A stretch of 64,000 bases of DNA from Merluccius polli. Its lineage: Eukaryota; Chordata; Actinopteri; Gadiformes; Merlucciidae. Under the pieces are notes generated by a model that saw only the letters and a list, made by a program, of their open reading frames with translations, was not told the DNA's origin and ran no database searches. Of this stretch, positions 1 through 15,378 are shown in pieces. Within the stretch, counting starts at the first letter, position 1; every line of letters begins with the position of its first letter. The position numbers and the translations under genes are program-made. Location of the stretch: assembly GCA_030340625.1 (NCBI GenBank), contig JAOPHQ010000376.1, forward strand, positions 1 through 64,000. The letters are read 5' to 3'.

Positions 1-241
1 GTGGTCAGGATCTAATGGACGTCGCTTTCAGATGGTCAAACCAGTGCAGTTTGAGTTTGTGCGATGATGTTTTAATGCTGCCCTAGGTAACCTTTTTATG
101 GTCAAATATGCCAAAATCACTTCAAGGAATAGGTGAAATGTGTTTGTTGTATTCCTTTCAATTGAAGGCTGAACAGATATATATATGTATATTATTTTAA
201 TTCAAGTGACTAAGAGCATCAGCCTGAACCCTGCGCCTCAC

Positions 242-1321
242 CTCCGTAGCTCTTTGGTACGATCAGGGGGACGTCGTTGTCTGACACGAAGGTGAAATGA
301 AACACGTTGGTGGTGTTGTGCTGCCGGGTCAGAGGGTCCAGCACCTCCGAGTGAACTCTGACCTGGATGTACTTCCCCTCTGTATAACACACCTGGCAGG
401 AAGGCACACAAGAGGTACCATTACACAATATCAAGCGCTTCAATGACAAGGCAAGAACGTTAACGTATATACAGTCAAACCGGAAACCCCCAAACAAGAA
501 TATGAGTAAATAATAACATAAGGTAAATGAATGACGTCTTCATATGATAATGTCTTATTATTATAACGAGGGTTATAAGGGTTTTGTGAACACACACACC
601 TGTGATGAGAGGAGAAGCAAGGAGCCAATGTCCACTGGTTTCTGGAACAAGATGTCGTCAACGGCGACCAGATTAGGTCGGCGGCCTCTGCAACACATCA
701 TGTGGGAGCCAATTAGCAAGGTGTGTGTGTGTGTGCGTGAGAGAGAGTCAGCAAGAGAGCAAGAGAGAGTAAATATAGAGTAAATATTGTATATATTCGA
801 CTATAGATTACATATTGTAGTACTGTGAATTGTCACAACTCACCCAAAGGAGCAGGCGTTGGCCCAGCCCAGCTCGTAGGCCTTCCTCATCAGGAACCCA
901 CCGAAGATCCTGTTGAAGATGTTCCTCTCCTGAAGAGCACACACACACACACACAGACTGGACGATGCATCACAAGATCACAGGACAACACAGAAAGGTC
1001 ATTCACCACCGTGTGGATACTGACAAGACATTTAAAAGACACTTGGGTGACCATGGAAACAAGGAATTATGTAAAATCAACATTTTTGGTCCAGCTCCAT
1101 CACAGTTTTGGAGCTTTTTGGGATTGGGATGCTATCTGAACTTGCGTTAGTTTCCGCTTTCCTTGCTTTCAATCATTTGACTCTTGACCTCCTCTCACCT
1201 GAGGGAAGCAGACCTCCAGGCCCTTCAACTTGGCGTCCTCCATCCACACAGAGTTCGGAGGCAGGACCCGGCTACGGAAACTCACCGTCCTGTTGGGGAC
1301 AGCGCACGCACACGCACACGC

Positions 1322-1364
<43 letters not shown>

Positions 1365-4300
1365 TAATATTGTAACTTGTGTCCACCTGTCCTAGGGTAT
1401 TCACTAGGGTATTTTATTATGAGTGGTATGTGTGTGTCTCGCCCTGTGTTGTGTGTTGTACTGCGTCACAACCAGTTGCCCCTCAGGGGACAAATAAAGG
1501 TCTTGAATCTTCGAGTCTACTCCACATCCTCTTCTAGTTCCCTGGCAGTCTAGTCTAGCTAGTCTTCTGCAAGTGTGAAGCCACAACCACTTGGGGTTTT
1601 TTGCAGGTGAAACAAGAATGTTGTTTTACTTGCAACTTGGCAGCAGAGGAAGTGGAAGGAGCAGGTTGAGCAGCGACTATCTGAGTGGTGGTGGTGGTGT
1701 GGGAGACACTGGTAGAGATATACCGGAGCAGAGTTTAACGGTGTGTGTGTCCAGAGTTTAACGGTGTGTGTGTCCAGAGTTTAACGGTGTGTGTGTCCAG
1801 AGTTTAACGGTGTGTGTGTCCAGAGTTTAACGGTGTGTGTGTCCAGAGTTTAACGGTGTGTGTGTCCAGAGTTTAACGGTGTGTGTGTCCAGAGTTTAAC
1901 GGTGTGTGTGTCCAGAGTTTAACGGTGTGTGTGTCCAGAGTTTAACGGTGTGTGTGTCCAGAGTTTAACGGTGTGTGTCTCCAGAGTTTAACGATGTGTG
2001 TGTCCAGAGTTTAACGGTGTGTGTGTCCAGAGGATAACGGTGTGTGTGTGTCCAACATACTGGGTGTCCAGGGTGTTGAGGAATAGACTGTGGACGATCT
2101 TCCGCTCGTCGGCAGTCGGCGCCACCTTCAACAGTGATGCGGTGCTGAGCTCCACGCGGCGAGTCTTGTTGACTAGACACACACACACACACACACACAC
2201 AAATATTGAATGCATTTCCCCAATCCTCACTGGAGCCACAGAAGTGGTTTATGATCTTGTTTACGCTCTCGCCTGTTCTTACCCTCTCCCTGCTGGAACA
2301 GCAGCTCTTCCTCTGGTCCCTCGGGCTTCAAGGGATTCACAAACGCTGCCCTGGAAGGAAGGAAATAAGGAAGGAAGGAATGAAGGAAAGAAGGAAAGAA
2401 AGACAGGAAAAGGAAAGTGAGAATGAAGGGAAGCAAGGGAAGCAAGGGAAGCAAGGAAGGAAGGAAGGAAGGAAGGAAGATAGATAGAGCACAGTAAATG
2501 ATTGAAGGAAAACAAGGAACAAAGGAACGAGGGAAGGAAGATCAGAACAAACAAACAAACAAAAGAAAATGTTATGAGACCATCTAACAAATGAGCCGAC
2601 AGCTCCTCTGGTTCCGACCCGAGGTACCTCTTGTTTTCTGGGTCTCTGGCCACCATGACGAACGTGGCCTCCAGGACGGGGTTGTAGGCTCCGTTGTGCA
2701 ACTGGTGAAGCAGACACACACACACATCATCAGCAGCAGCACAATAAACCTTTAGAGGAGCGGGTTTAAACGTGCAAGGCAGGGCTGTATGCTTCATGTG
2801 TGAACGGGGAAAACAAACCTGAGACATGTACATCTTGGCCTCGATGGACGTCTTCCCCACCCATGTCACATGACCGGTGAACTTGATGTCGCAGTTGGGG
2901 TCGAGTCTGTGCTCTCTCATGTCTGTGTTAATGAAAATGCCCGAGATTTATGTTTTCAAACAGGAAATGGTTTTATGTTGTTGACATATTACATAACGCC
3001 ATAGGCCTTAGCCAAGTATCAGACAAGCCTCTGCATGTCCGCAAATTAATTATCATTATTATACATTGGATATGGTTTGAAACCATGGTTGGATATACGA
3101 GAAATCATATGATAAAATCTTGCATTTCCGTTGTGGGTAGTCAAAGTCAGAGTAAGGAAATAACATTCTGCACAGAGAAATCAACGCCAACCGCTAAATG
3201 TCCTGTTATGATCATACCTATCTTGTCCACTAGGGCGGTGACAATGGACAGCGGAGACCTGGGCAGTGCAGGATCGTGGGTGTGAGAGTAAGAGATGAGC
3301 ACTAAAGAAAGAAACCAAAAACAATCATTGTAAGAAGATGAAGGAAACTGCATATTACATTTTTACTTTTACTAAACAGGTATCCACACACATAGCAAAT
3401 ACCTGTAGAGAAGACTAATACATTTAACTCTTGTTCTTCCAACATTTATGTATGAAATAAGATCAGCAGTACCTGCTAAACTATCCAGATCCTCCAGAAT
3501 CCTCCCAAATCTGAAAAACAACAAAGATAACGTTGTTAAAAGTCTCATGACAATGTGTCAGGGACAAATTAATACTGCATGACCCTCTTCTCAGAGACTG
3601 GTTTCTTGGACATTAACCTGTCACACAATACATACAATTCATACATTCATCAATAGCATTTTGTTATGCAAGCGATCTGGTGTCAACTGAACGGTGGGCA
3701 TGTTAACACAGTTGGAACTGTTATCAACATTATAGCGACAAGGTGATCATTGTTAACTTGTGACTTATTTGCCTGTTAAGCGGGAAAAGCAGAATGAGAT
3801 CTACTGGATGCCTGGATGGACACATTTTGGATGAACGGGGCGTATCACTTTCTTTCGCTTTGTTTCGACCAAGCATGTTGCTGGAGGTCTTTAAGTGCGT
3901 AATTGGCGAGGCCAGCACTAGTAACTGGGGAAAAAAGTGGCCACTGTAGAAATAACACTTAATCCACTCGCACAAATGAAACAGGAAACAAGGCGAAAAC
4001 AGGAAATAAGGCGTAACTCCGCTCTTTTCGTACTTTCTGGTTTCCGGCCCAGACTCTGTGCCGTCTGCCCCAGAAGTCCTGCTATAACATAGTAGGACCG
4101 CTGGATCAGTAGTTCTGCTATAACATAGTAGGACCGCTGGATCAGTAGTTCTGCTATAACATAGTAGGACCGCTGGATCAGTAGTTCTGCTATAACATAG
4201 TAGGACCGCTGGATCAGTAGTTCTGCTATAACATAGTAGGACCGCTGGATCAGTAGTTCTGCTATAACATAGTAGGACCGCTGGATCAGTAGTTCTGCTA

Positions 4301-7300
4301 TAACATAGTAGGACCGCTGGATCAGTAGTTCTGCTATAACATAGTAGGACCGCTGGATCAGTAGTTCTGCTATAACATAGTAGGACCGCTGGATCAGTAG
4401 TTCTGCTATAACATAGTAGGACCGCTGGATCAGTAGTTCTGCTATAACATAGTAGGACCGCTGGATCAGTGGTTCTGCTATAACATAGTAGGACCGCTGG
4501 ATCAGTAGTTCTGCTATAACATAGTAGGACTGCTGGACCCAACAGAAGCTAGTCTAGTGGGAACCAGGGTGGGGGACAGGCTGTGGTACCTGACGGTGTT
4601 GTGGTGAGTGAGGTACTTCTCTCTGAGCTCCGGCTGGGAGCCCAGCGGCAGGTGAACCTCCTGGAAGCTGTGCTTCATGGAGCGTGGCGGCATGTCGCTC
4701 TGGGAGCCGGCCAGCATGGAGGACAGAGAGACGCGGTCCGCTAGAGCCTGCTTGTGGTCCCTGAGGGCCGTCAGGGGCACAAACAAATGGTGTTAGAAAT
4801 GCTTTGAGAACGCACACAATGAATAAACTCAACTTGAGCATCTTTATTCACGTCCATATTTTATTTACGTAGCGTCCATGACGTCACCCGTTGGTTTGCA
4901 CATGGCCGTTATGAAGCCTTAGATTTCATGTTACGGGCACCGCCATTGTTTGAGGTTTTTGCAACCACCATATTTGGCACATTGAGGCCGGGAATTGAAT
5001 GACCAAAACTAATAATATTAAATCCTTAATAACTGTTTAATGATATACAAATGTCAAACGCAAACTCTGAAAATCAATAATATGGAGATAAACTCGCCAC
5101 TGAGATTGTAACCAAACAAAGAAAACATTTATTGGCTTCATGTTAGGAGAATGAAATCACATGTTTCCCATTTCTTAGAATGGTGACCGGCCTTTTGCAT
5201 CCCAACCACCGCGAGCCACCTATAGGCCGTTAGAGGAACTACATGTGAGTTGCTTCACAAACAGGTGGTCATGGCTGCCTCTTGGTTCAAACAACCAATG
5301 TCTAACCTGTCTAGCATCCTTAAGTACGAATCCCCTTCTGTCTCCTCATTGACCTGTACCTGTATTCACTGTTAAACGTTTGTGATGAAAGCTTCTCCCC
5401 CCTGACTGTATAGTAATGGCAAAAATAGTAAATGGAAATGTGTATGTTTAAGAAAATTATGAGAAAATGGGACACACAGGGGATCCGATGTCTTTAAGTG
5501 TCATGTGCTGTGTACTATTTCATTTAGCAGATGCTTTCATCCAAAGCGACTTGCACCCGAAGCGCTGCACTATCCTGCCATTACCTCCAGTTGGTGGACG
5601 CTCCAACAATCTCTCTCAGCCTGTCGCGTACTGCAAGAAGAAAATAAGGGAAAAATTAACTATTTGAAACCACCTAAATTATTGTTAAATATTAAAAGTG
5701 TGTGGTAACTGAGAGTTGAATGTGGAAAATGTTCGGTAACACTTTAGATTAGGGACCACATATTCACCATAAATGTGAAGAGAAGGCAACTTTATAAAAG
5801 GGAACCTGTGGGGGTTAATAAATGTCAAACTACTAGTATATTAGTGATGAGCAAGACCTCACTTTATAACGGGGAACAAAACTCTTAGTTAATGGCCTCG
5901 TAGAACATGGTCATGCAAAATAATGCATTAATAAGTGCTTTATAATGCTAATAAAGAGCTAATATGCTACTAATATGCATGCTAATAGGCAACTAGTTAA
6001 AGGTGAATATGTGGTCCCTAATCTAAAGTGTTACCAAATGTTCTTCTCCCTCCACACAGTAGAGGTCTAACCACAAGGTCCCTCAACTGATAAGCAATCA
6101 TATGCACTTAAATACTCCATATTTCATCACCAAATGTCTTCAGTTAAGTTACATTTTACACCGAGTGAAGCAGCTGTTCAAATTGTCAAGAAGAAGGAGG
6201 AGTGTGTAGAGGTCTGAGAACAGGGGAAGAGCAGCCATTGCAGCAGGACAACTACAAGAAATACGATCTTCTTCATTATCGATTCATCTCGTGATTGGTA
6301 TATATATAATCATTTAATCTCTAAAATGTTATAAATAATAGCAAATGCCCAGAGTCCAAAGTGATGCTTTGTAATGTAATCTTTTGATCATCGGACACAG
6401 AGAAAAGCAACCTAATATTTGCCTTTCTGAGTGGGCATGAGCAGCAGATATCCAAGGTGTGTTCACCTGATAGATGACCAAAGCGATGAATCGATTATGA
6501 AAATGATCAACATATCACTTCAGCCACTAGCACAGCTATGTAGATCTGTAGGAAAAAGGCCATTTTAATGGCAGAGAAACGCAGGTTAGTGGACATGAAG
6601 AAAGGGTATTGTCCATATACCTCTACTTCCTGTGGAACAACAGGAAGCACCAGTGCTCCCGTTAGCTTCCACTCCCCCAAGCGCATTCGACATCACAGGC
6701 AGAGGGCTTTTATTGTGGAAAGATAATGATGTGGGAATTATAGTAAATATAATGGAATGGAATGGAAGAATGGAAATGATGAATTAAGAGCATTATGGTG
6801 AATAGGGAGGGAAAGTAAAGAGAAAATTAGAGGTGAATTATAAAGTATAATGGTTTACCATTGGATACATGTATTGAATTTGGATTTCCTGTGGAAAAAA
6901 AATCACAAAATGCGCAGGTGAGATACTGAACAGGATAATTACACATGCGGGTGGATGATGGGTCAGATTGTGAGTCAACTAAAGTAGAGTTATGAGTTAT
7001 GCTGACACTGGATAGTCTATCTTGGTATGAACCAATAACGATAAGGTGACTGTTTTCATATCGTTATCATATCATTTCATATGCCACTTTTGTTTTGACA
7101 GATTAGATTGAGGTATAACCGGTATAACCGTCTTCCTTGTTTTTTCACACCACAAACAACAGCCGCAGCTCGTTGAGATCCCTGACCGCTCTTTGAGTTG
7201 GTACGGCCCGTTCATTTCCTTTGTTTTGTTGAAGTAGCTCCATTGCTGCCTCGTTGAGTTTCTCTCGGTAAGGGGTTTCGTGCGCTTGATCTTCGCCCGG

Positions 7301-7881
7301 TCCATTTGCGTTGTGCATTTTGAAACGCCTGTTGACTTTTGCCATTTATTTTACATACGCCCATTAAAATCGCCAATGGATATGCGCCATGCAATCATCC
7401 CCTACTAAGGAGTCACAATCTGACACTGGTCTTTTTAACCAAAGTCCAATCATGTATTTGAAAGTACCCACTGTACTCACAGAGTATCGGTGTGTTTTTC
7501 ATGAGGACACATGCGTGAGTGCGGGGGTCAAACAACCGATTCCACATTGGAAATTGGTCAAAAAGAAAGACCAGTGCAGTTTCGTAGCCAGCCATCTGTG
7601 GTGCTGCTGACAAGCTGCTCTTGTTCATCCCGGGCGCGGGACGCAATCATGAATTATGAATGAATTATTTCCTGACTGTCAACGGGTTACAACAACTTGT
7701 ATTTTTTTGTTTTGTTTTGCAGGATTTGAAACCCTTCGAACTGATCCAATCCTCAGTATGCTTCATGACCACACTGTTACGGCCCAGGGATGCAGCGCGA
7801 AGCTCTGGTCTCACCTTGTTTCATGTCCAGCGCGCTACCCGTCGGCGACGCGCCTCCTGCTGACAACGCCCTGGTTGCCAT
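242..7881 (-). CDS. acot9: Acyl-CoA thioesterase 9, mitochondrial (3' end outside window)
   Basis: Double hotdog-fold thioesterase that hydrolyses acyl-CoA to free fatty acid and CoA in mitochondria. Thirteen coding exons were read on the minus strand, all with GT/AG ends and consistent phase: 7815-7881, 5585-5630, 4590-4760, 3473-3510, 3218-3301, 2819-2922, 2628-2701, 2283-2350, 2061-2172, 1199-1289, 844-929, 600-687 and 242-392, giving 393 codons. Recognisable blocks are VRDRLREIVGASTNW, REKYLTHHNTVRFGRILED, LSIVTALVDKI, GHVTWVGKTS, ATFVMVARD, SFRSRVLPPNSVWMED, IFNRIFGGFLMRKAYEL, VAVDDILFQKPVDIGS and NVFHFTF, collinear with human ACOT9 from memory. The last donor at 241/242 is intact, so the C-terminal exon (human YLDGQRHFNSM...) must lie left of base 1. 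Exon 1 (ATG 7879-7881, about 22 codons) was chosen because its phase joins exon 2 exactly; it is the least certain exon. The introns hold two minisatellites and a MITE. Confidence 0.95.
1731..2052. repeat. Minisatellite, 23-bp unit, about 13 copies
   Basis: Near-identical tandem copies of a unit containing CCAGAGTTTAACG followed by a short GT run. They lie in the acot9 intron between the exons at 2061-2172 and 1199-1289. The array stops only about 10 bp from the splice donor of the 2061 exon. Confidence 0.95.
2351..2545. repeat. Polypurine GGAA/GAAG-rich tract
   Basis: Imperfect tetranucleotide GGAA/AAGG repeats directly behind the acceptor of the acot9 exon at 2283-2350. On the gene strand this is a long polypyrimidine tract feeding into the 3' splice site. 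Confidence 0.85.
4078..4537. repeat. Minisatellite, 36-bp unit, about 13 copies
   Basis: Almost perfect 36-bp repeats, each containing CTATAACATAGTAGGACCGC, in the acot9 intron between the exons at 4590-4760 and 3473-3510. The unit length is divisible by 3, so the array reads through as an open frame of 12-aa repeats on the minus strand. That is an artefact of the period and not a gene. Confidence 0.97.
5735..6035. mobile_element. MITE with 34-bp perfect terminal inverted repeats and 8-bp target duplication
   Basis: The left end starts GGTAACACTTTAGATTAGGG and the last 34 bp (6002-6035) are its exact reverse complement. Both flanks carry AAATGTTC (5727-5734 and 6036-6043), a perfect 8-bp target-site duplication as made by hAT-type transposases. 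The 301-bp element has no ORF and sits in acot9 intron 1. Confidence 0.9.
7145..7345 (-). other. Unrecognised 66-aa open frame in acot9 intron 1
   Basis: The frame starts ATGGCAAAAGTCAAC and encodes a charged, non-repetitive 66-residue peptide beginning MAKVNRRFKM and ending LNELRLLFVV. Codon use looks protein-like, unlike the microsatellite frames nearby, but I recognise no family and see no flanking splice sites that need it. It may be a piece of an old element or chance. Confidence 0.2.
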
Positions 7882-10254
7882 GGACGCGCTGGACCGCAGC
7901 AGCCCCCACCTGTGGGCAGCAGTGAAAGTGAAAGCATCACCTCAGGTGTGCCAGCACAGGTAGACACTAGAGCCTGTGGACACGTGACGTGTGGGGGCGT
8001 GGCCCACGTGAGAGGAGAATGAAGACTTTATGACAGTTGAGGACGACACGTGGGAGCCAGGTGTGTTTGTATTGAGACACCATTGCCACACACACCCTCA
8101 CCCACACACACACACCCACACCCACACGCACACACCCACACCCACACGTAGGGCGTTGGCATGTGTGGCTCATATTTCTACACCGGTAATTAAACTGTTC
8201 ACATAACATACAGCCACATAACACGATGAAGGAGAAACAATAGGTAATATAGCGCACACTGGTCCATGGTGAAATATTGACAAGGTTAGCATCACAGCTA
8301 GGAAAGCACAGTTCTGCCTGTAGAGATGCTAACTAGAAAGCTTAGCATCATATTAGCATCTTGCCGTCCACGGGCATCTACTAACTAAAGTGTGATCATG
8401 TAATTCGTTAGATTAGACTAACCTTTGTAAGTACATCTTCTTTATATGTTGTGAGCGACAAAAGCCCAAGGGTGAGGTAAAAAAAAAAAGCAAAGACGGT
8501 GGCTAACGCTGTGCTGGCAACCCTGTGCCAACAGACGGCGGCAGTCTACTTCCGCCTTGCCTCGTGTCCCCGCCCACCCGGCGACGTCACCGCGCCAGGC
8601 TTTCCAGACGTCACACTTGAAACCCCCTAAAAACATGACCTTGGGGGATGGAGGGTGAGGGGCTGGATGGAGGCCATCCCAGCTGTCTGTAGACAGAAAC
8701 TGCTTCCCCAGGGGGATAGTTGTTTTTTTAAATTTAATATACGGTATTTAACCCTTTGACTTGCTCTCCAAATACGTAATAGACATGTACACGCACGGCG
8801 CAGAGGAGCGTTGCTGTCGTGCTGCAAACTGTTATAAATAACTGTAGACTATAACAGTGTGAATAAGTGGTATGTCATACAGGCCTGCTATGCGTTATTG
8901 CTGTTATAGTCTACTTATAGTACTTATGTATTTACATAGAGTGTGAATGTGAACATGAACCTGCTATTGTGCCTGTTTCACTTCACTTCAGTGTATTCAC
9001 GAAATAGTTAAACAATAAGTACAGGCACATAATACATAATAGACATATGTGAAATAGGACACCTCAATAAGCTATCGGGGGTGTGACAGTCCAAACATAA
9101 AAATAGACCCTGAAAGACCCTGAGAAAACTAAAAAACTAATAAACAAAAGAATACCTAAACCTTAACCTTAGAAACTACTACATGGTCCCAAGACATGTA
9201 TTTCATCAGTCTAAATATTGATTAGCAGATAGAATAAATTCAAGTAGAGATAACAGTTTAAATGGATTTCAGAGTAGAATAATCCATTTAGTACTCAAGC
9301 TTTAACATGTTTTAGACGTAGCTGCTGCCTTAAGCTCTTCTTGGAAACAGACACAGATAATGACATTTTTATAGTATTATCAATCTCATGCCACACCTGT
9401 GGACCTCTGCAAACCACAGTAAACTTGTACATTTATGTTTACGTTGTTTTACCCTTTATAAGATGCTTTTCCCTCTTATGTGTATGCAAAGTAGAGTAGA
9501 TAGGGTCACAGGGTCTGTCACTGAGCATATACACAACATTATACATTTTACAAGCATTGTGAAAGATATTATTAGCTTCAGAAAGCTGCAGGCGTGTAAA
9601 AGAGGGTTAAACAGGTTATAATAACCTGTTATTGTGTCAGTGCTGGGTGTGCTCTTTAAGTGTGCTATGTGTGTGTTATCTGTTTGTCTTTACGTGGCAC
9701 TACTTTGCATTGTATTTCATCTATTTTTTTATCTTGACTCCTGCTGTAACACACACATTATGTATAAAGCCTTATCCCATCCCATCCCATTATCACATTA
9801 TGCATTTATATACATTATTATGTACATTAGCATTAGCAATATTAATAATAATAAACTTTATTTGTATAGCACTTTTCGAAACAGGATTACAAAGTGCTTC
9901 ACAGAACAGATTAAAACATAATTAAAAAATGACACAAAAAAAAACATTGTAAGAAAGTACGATACAACAAGCACTCACAAAAACAATATTAAATAGAGCA
10001 AAAGGAAGAGAGCAACGTGTTTAAAAATAATTTTAAAAAACACTAAGAAAGCTTTTACATAAAAATGAGTTTTGAGAAGAAGATAAGACATTATCCAATA
10101 TATTATTAGAAGAAGATAAGATATTAAAAGATATTAAAAGAAGTACTGTACCGACGGCGCACAACAACAACAATAACAACACGACAAGCCCGTTCCTGCA
10201 TGTCGGCGCGACGCTAACGTGATGACGCTCCAACCCCCCCCCCCTCCCCCACCG
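7882..10254. other. Intergenic region between the divergent genes acot9 and sat1
   Basis: No convincing exon was seen. It holds the presumed acot9 promoter, CpG-containing sequence around 7790-7990 and 8500-8620, and a (CACACC)n-like tract at about 8092-8150. A piece at about 9835-9915, TTTATTTGTATAGCACTTTT followed by AAAGTGCTTCACAGAAC, resembles a dispersed tail sequence very common in teleost genomes (recognised from memory only). The rest is AT-rich and featureless to me. Confidence 0.5.
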
Positions 10255-10315
10255 ATTGGTCAGAAACCCCCCAGTCGACGCACGCGCAGCCTCTCCGCCC
10301 GCCCCGTCTATAAAG
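10255..10315 (+). promoter_or_regulatory. sat1 core promoter: inverted CCAAT box and TATA box
   Basis: ATTGG (10255-10259, CCAAT on the minus strand) lies about 50 bp upstream of TATAAAG (10309-10315) in a GC-rich stretch. This predicts a start site near 10340 and a 5' UTR of about 195 bases before the sat1 ATG at 10536. The spacing fits a classical CCAAT/TATA promoter. The start site itself is inferred. Confidence 0.6.
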
Positions 10316-10535
10316 CGGAGGTAAACAAAGGCCTGAGCTCCAGTCCACAGCTGCTCAGACCAGCCGTGCCGCCCTGCCACTGCATGCACCTCTTCGCCGC
10401 CGGACGCGCCAGCATCCCAGGCCGCTAGCGGAGGGGAAACGCGCCCTCGACGCGAATGAAGAAATACCTGCTGATTCACTTCTTCAGGGGTCTGCTCAGA
10501 AAAGGGAAAAAAGGGAAAAGGAGAAAACGCGCGCC

Positions 10536-12718
<2,183 letters not shown>

Positions 12719-13091
12719 GCTGGCCCCTCCTCCGCCCCACCGGACTCCAGTACAGAACAAGGAGGAGGAGGACGATGGGGCGGGCGGGGGGGTGGGGGGG
12801 GGAGGAGGAGGAAGGAGGAAGGTGTCGTCATCATGGCAGGAGTCGGACCTGAGACATGCACCGGGTGTTCGAGCCGTTCCCTAAACCCGTTTAGGGAGAT
12901 TGGCGCATTGGCACCTGTATACAGGATAAGGCCGTCGTCGTGGTAACTAGTTCCGGTGGGTTTAGGGGCCTAAACTCTTGTGTGCATGCCTCTTGGGAGA
13001 CTCGAGTCAGCTTTCCTCCTCGTTCAAGCGGAGGTCAACATTCATTTATCGTAGTGTAGCCTCAAAAGGGCATTAATTATCCCTAATGTAT

Positions 13092-13128
<37 letters not shown>

Positions 13129-13320
13129 TCACCTCTGTTTAGCTCAGAACTGTGCCACTTAATTAAGCGTTAATCACTTGTATTTCCTTTTTTTATATAT
13201 CCCATGTATACCTTTTTTTTGTTAACTCACCATCGCATACTTATTTTACTTACTTAATTACTTTATTCTTGGTTGTAGTTGAAGCACATTCGTTTGTTAT
13301 GCTTAGTTTGCTAAAATAAA
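12719..13320 (+). other. sat1 3' UTR with AATAAA at 13315-13320
   Basis: Sequence from the TGA to the poly(A) signal AATAAA at 13315-13320, followed by GT/T-rich DNA. It includes a G-rich run at about 12775-12812 and a (TA)n tract at about 13090-13126. No ORF was recognised. Confidence 0.75.
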
Positions 13321-15337
13321 GTTTATTCTGATAAACACAACAGACCTTGTGTTCACTCACTGCTGTCGATGTCAGTATGTCATCAACCATCCCAGCGAAT
13401 GCAAGCGGTGGAAAACGAGTCCTACAAGCGAGTCATACCTGCGCCTCACCACTCACACTTCAAGTCAACAACATTATTGGTATAGTTATTGTGCAGTATT
13501 GGAGACTGCAGCGCTAACCTCCATGGAGGTTTACTTTACTGTTCACATAAATATGACACATTCTTCTACACGCAGCTATGATCATTTTAGATGAACTGGG
13601 GCCATTTTAGCGTGTCAACATGAATTAAGATAACTAGTTATAGACGAGAGGCAGTAACATAATGACTCGGCATCATGACTGACTCGAGCTCTGCCTCGTC
13701 CTGTTTGCCGTTTTTTCTTGTCGGTACAAACGCTCTGTTCTGTGTGTGTGTGTGTGTGTGTAATGTGTTTTGTTTGCCGTCGTATTTACCCATCAAAGGA
13801 TTTGACATGACCTGCCAGGAAGCTGGTAAGGGGGGGGGGGGCGGCCATACACCCACAGTAAGCAGCGCAAGTCTAAAACAAAGGCAAAGGTTTGTGAACA
13901 CAAACCCGCCGCTACAGCTTGTGTAATAACTTGTATAATTAAATAACTAGGCCAAGAAAGTGATTGCATGTGATTGTAAACTTGAAGTGGGCCCCAGCTT
14001 TGTTTACTAGACAGGAGCCCCAGGGCTGGGGGGGCGGGGCTTGTTCAGTCTGGATTAAGAATAACTGACCCTGATTGGTCACGGGTGCAGAGCGGCGGGG
14101 ATGACGCGTTTTTGTAGGCCAACCCGGAAGTGAGCGTCGCCCTGGGTCCCCCCCGATAAAAAGATAAAGGGTTTTTTCCATTTAATTTGGGGATTATTGC
14201 AGAAAATAAACTATGTGGCAAATATACGTTTATAACGCTCACACGTTTTGTTAAGCGAGATAATCTTCACCAATGAACACTACTTTGTAGGATTTTTTTT
14301 GTAGCGTAAATTAAGTGTTTTTTTTACGACACGTAAAACCTTCAAAATCCACGAGTGGGGTATAATTACTGACGTATGTTATGCCGTTAAACAAGACGTG
14401 GTACTCTCGTCAAGCTGGCGTTAACCACATACCTTTCAGACATCTCAACAACAAGTCCATTGACTTCCAGACGAGAGAACCGGAAGTGCCAAAATGCTAA
14501 CGGATATCCGGGTTTTAGACCTCCTTCCTACAGCACTGTCTACCTGCAGGGCTGGGGTTGCATGGTTACTCATAGCGGTACATCACACACAGCTCAAGGA
14601 AGAGGCATCATGTGCAACTTTATTCAGTATATAACCATACATAACCAATGAGCGACAGTCTCATAGTATCTGATTTTAACAGTACTTAAATATCATATAC
14701 AGTATAAAGTGTTGAATATTGAATGTAGGCTTAAAGGTGCAGTAGGTAGGACCTTTACCTGAAACACATCATTGTAACGTTACTTTGGTCTGTGGGAAGT
14801 GATGCTTAAGGGAGTGACTCCTCACATTTCAGATCATGTGTCACTTTTTTTTTTCTTTTTTTTTTTTACCACTTCCTCATTCATTTAATGAGCTGAAGAA
14901 AGGAAACAAATGTGTGCATATGTAACGCAAGATCACACCTGTTACACATACTAGACTACCTATTAAGTTTCAGTAAAGAAAAAAACCACATAATAAAACC
15001 TCTAGTAAAAAAAATTGTCTCCCACCAAAAGAAAAACTTAAGAGTTGAAGTCTTAAAGGCAAGAGTTTTAATGTGCTTAAGTTCGCAAAAAAACATACAC
15101 TTTACACACCACCCCAGATGAAATGTAGCAAAGTAGAAAGTGAAAGTATTATAGCATTATTAATACTCAGCTGAAGTACACAGTGTCCCAAAAGACACTT
15201 AAGACATTATGAGACATCCCACATCCATTCTGTAACATTAACCGCCGACACGGCGTCATCCACAACACTTTTGATTGTGGCTTGTTTCATTGTACTCTTG
15301 TTCTTGCATGTTTGTGTGTCTGTTTCGCACAAGTGTG

Positions 15338-15378
<41 letters not shown>

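Noticed and set aside
1..241. Last coding exon of acot9 in the left 241 bases
   Set aside because: Read on the minus strand in all frames; nothing resembling the conserved C-terminal YLDG-RHF segment with an acceptor was found, so it is presumably outside the window.
1731..2052. CRISPR-like regular direct repeats
   Set aside because: No unique spacers; the 23-bp units are contiguous. The genome is eukaryotic. Same for the arrays at 4078, 23405 and 40053.
3730..4542. 270-residue minus-strand open frame with 12-aa repeats
   Set aside because: It is a 36-bp minisatellite whose period is a multiple of three, inside an acot9 intron. The non-repeat part shows no protein features.
7656..7925. Plus-strand open frames of 67-89 aa
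   Set aside because: They lie opposite the acot9 first exon, which fits in phase with the downstream exons; no recognisable protein.
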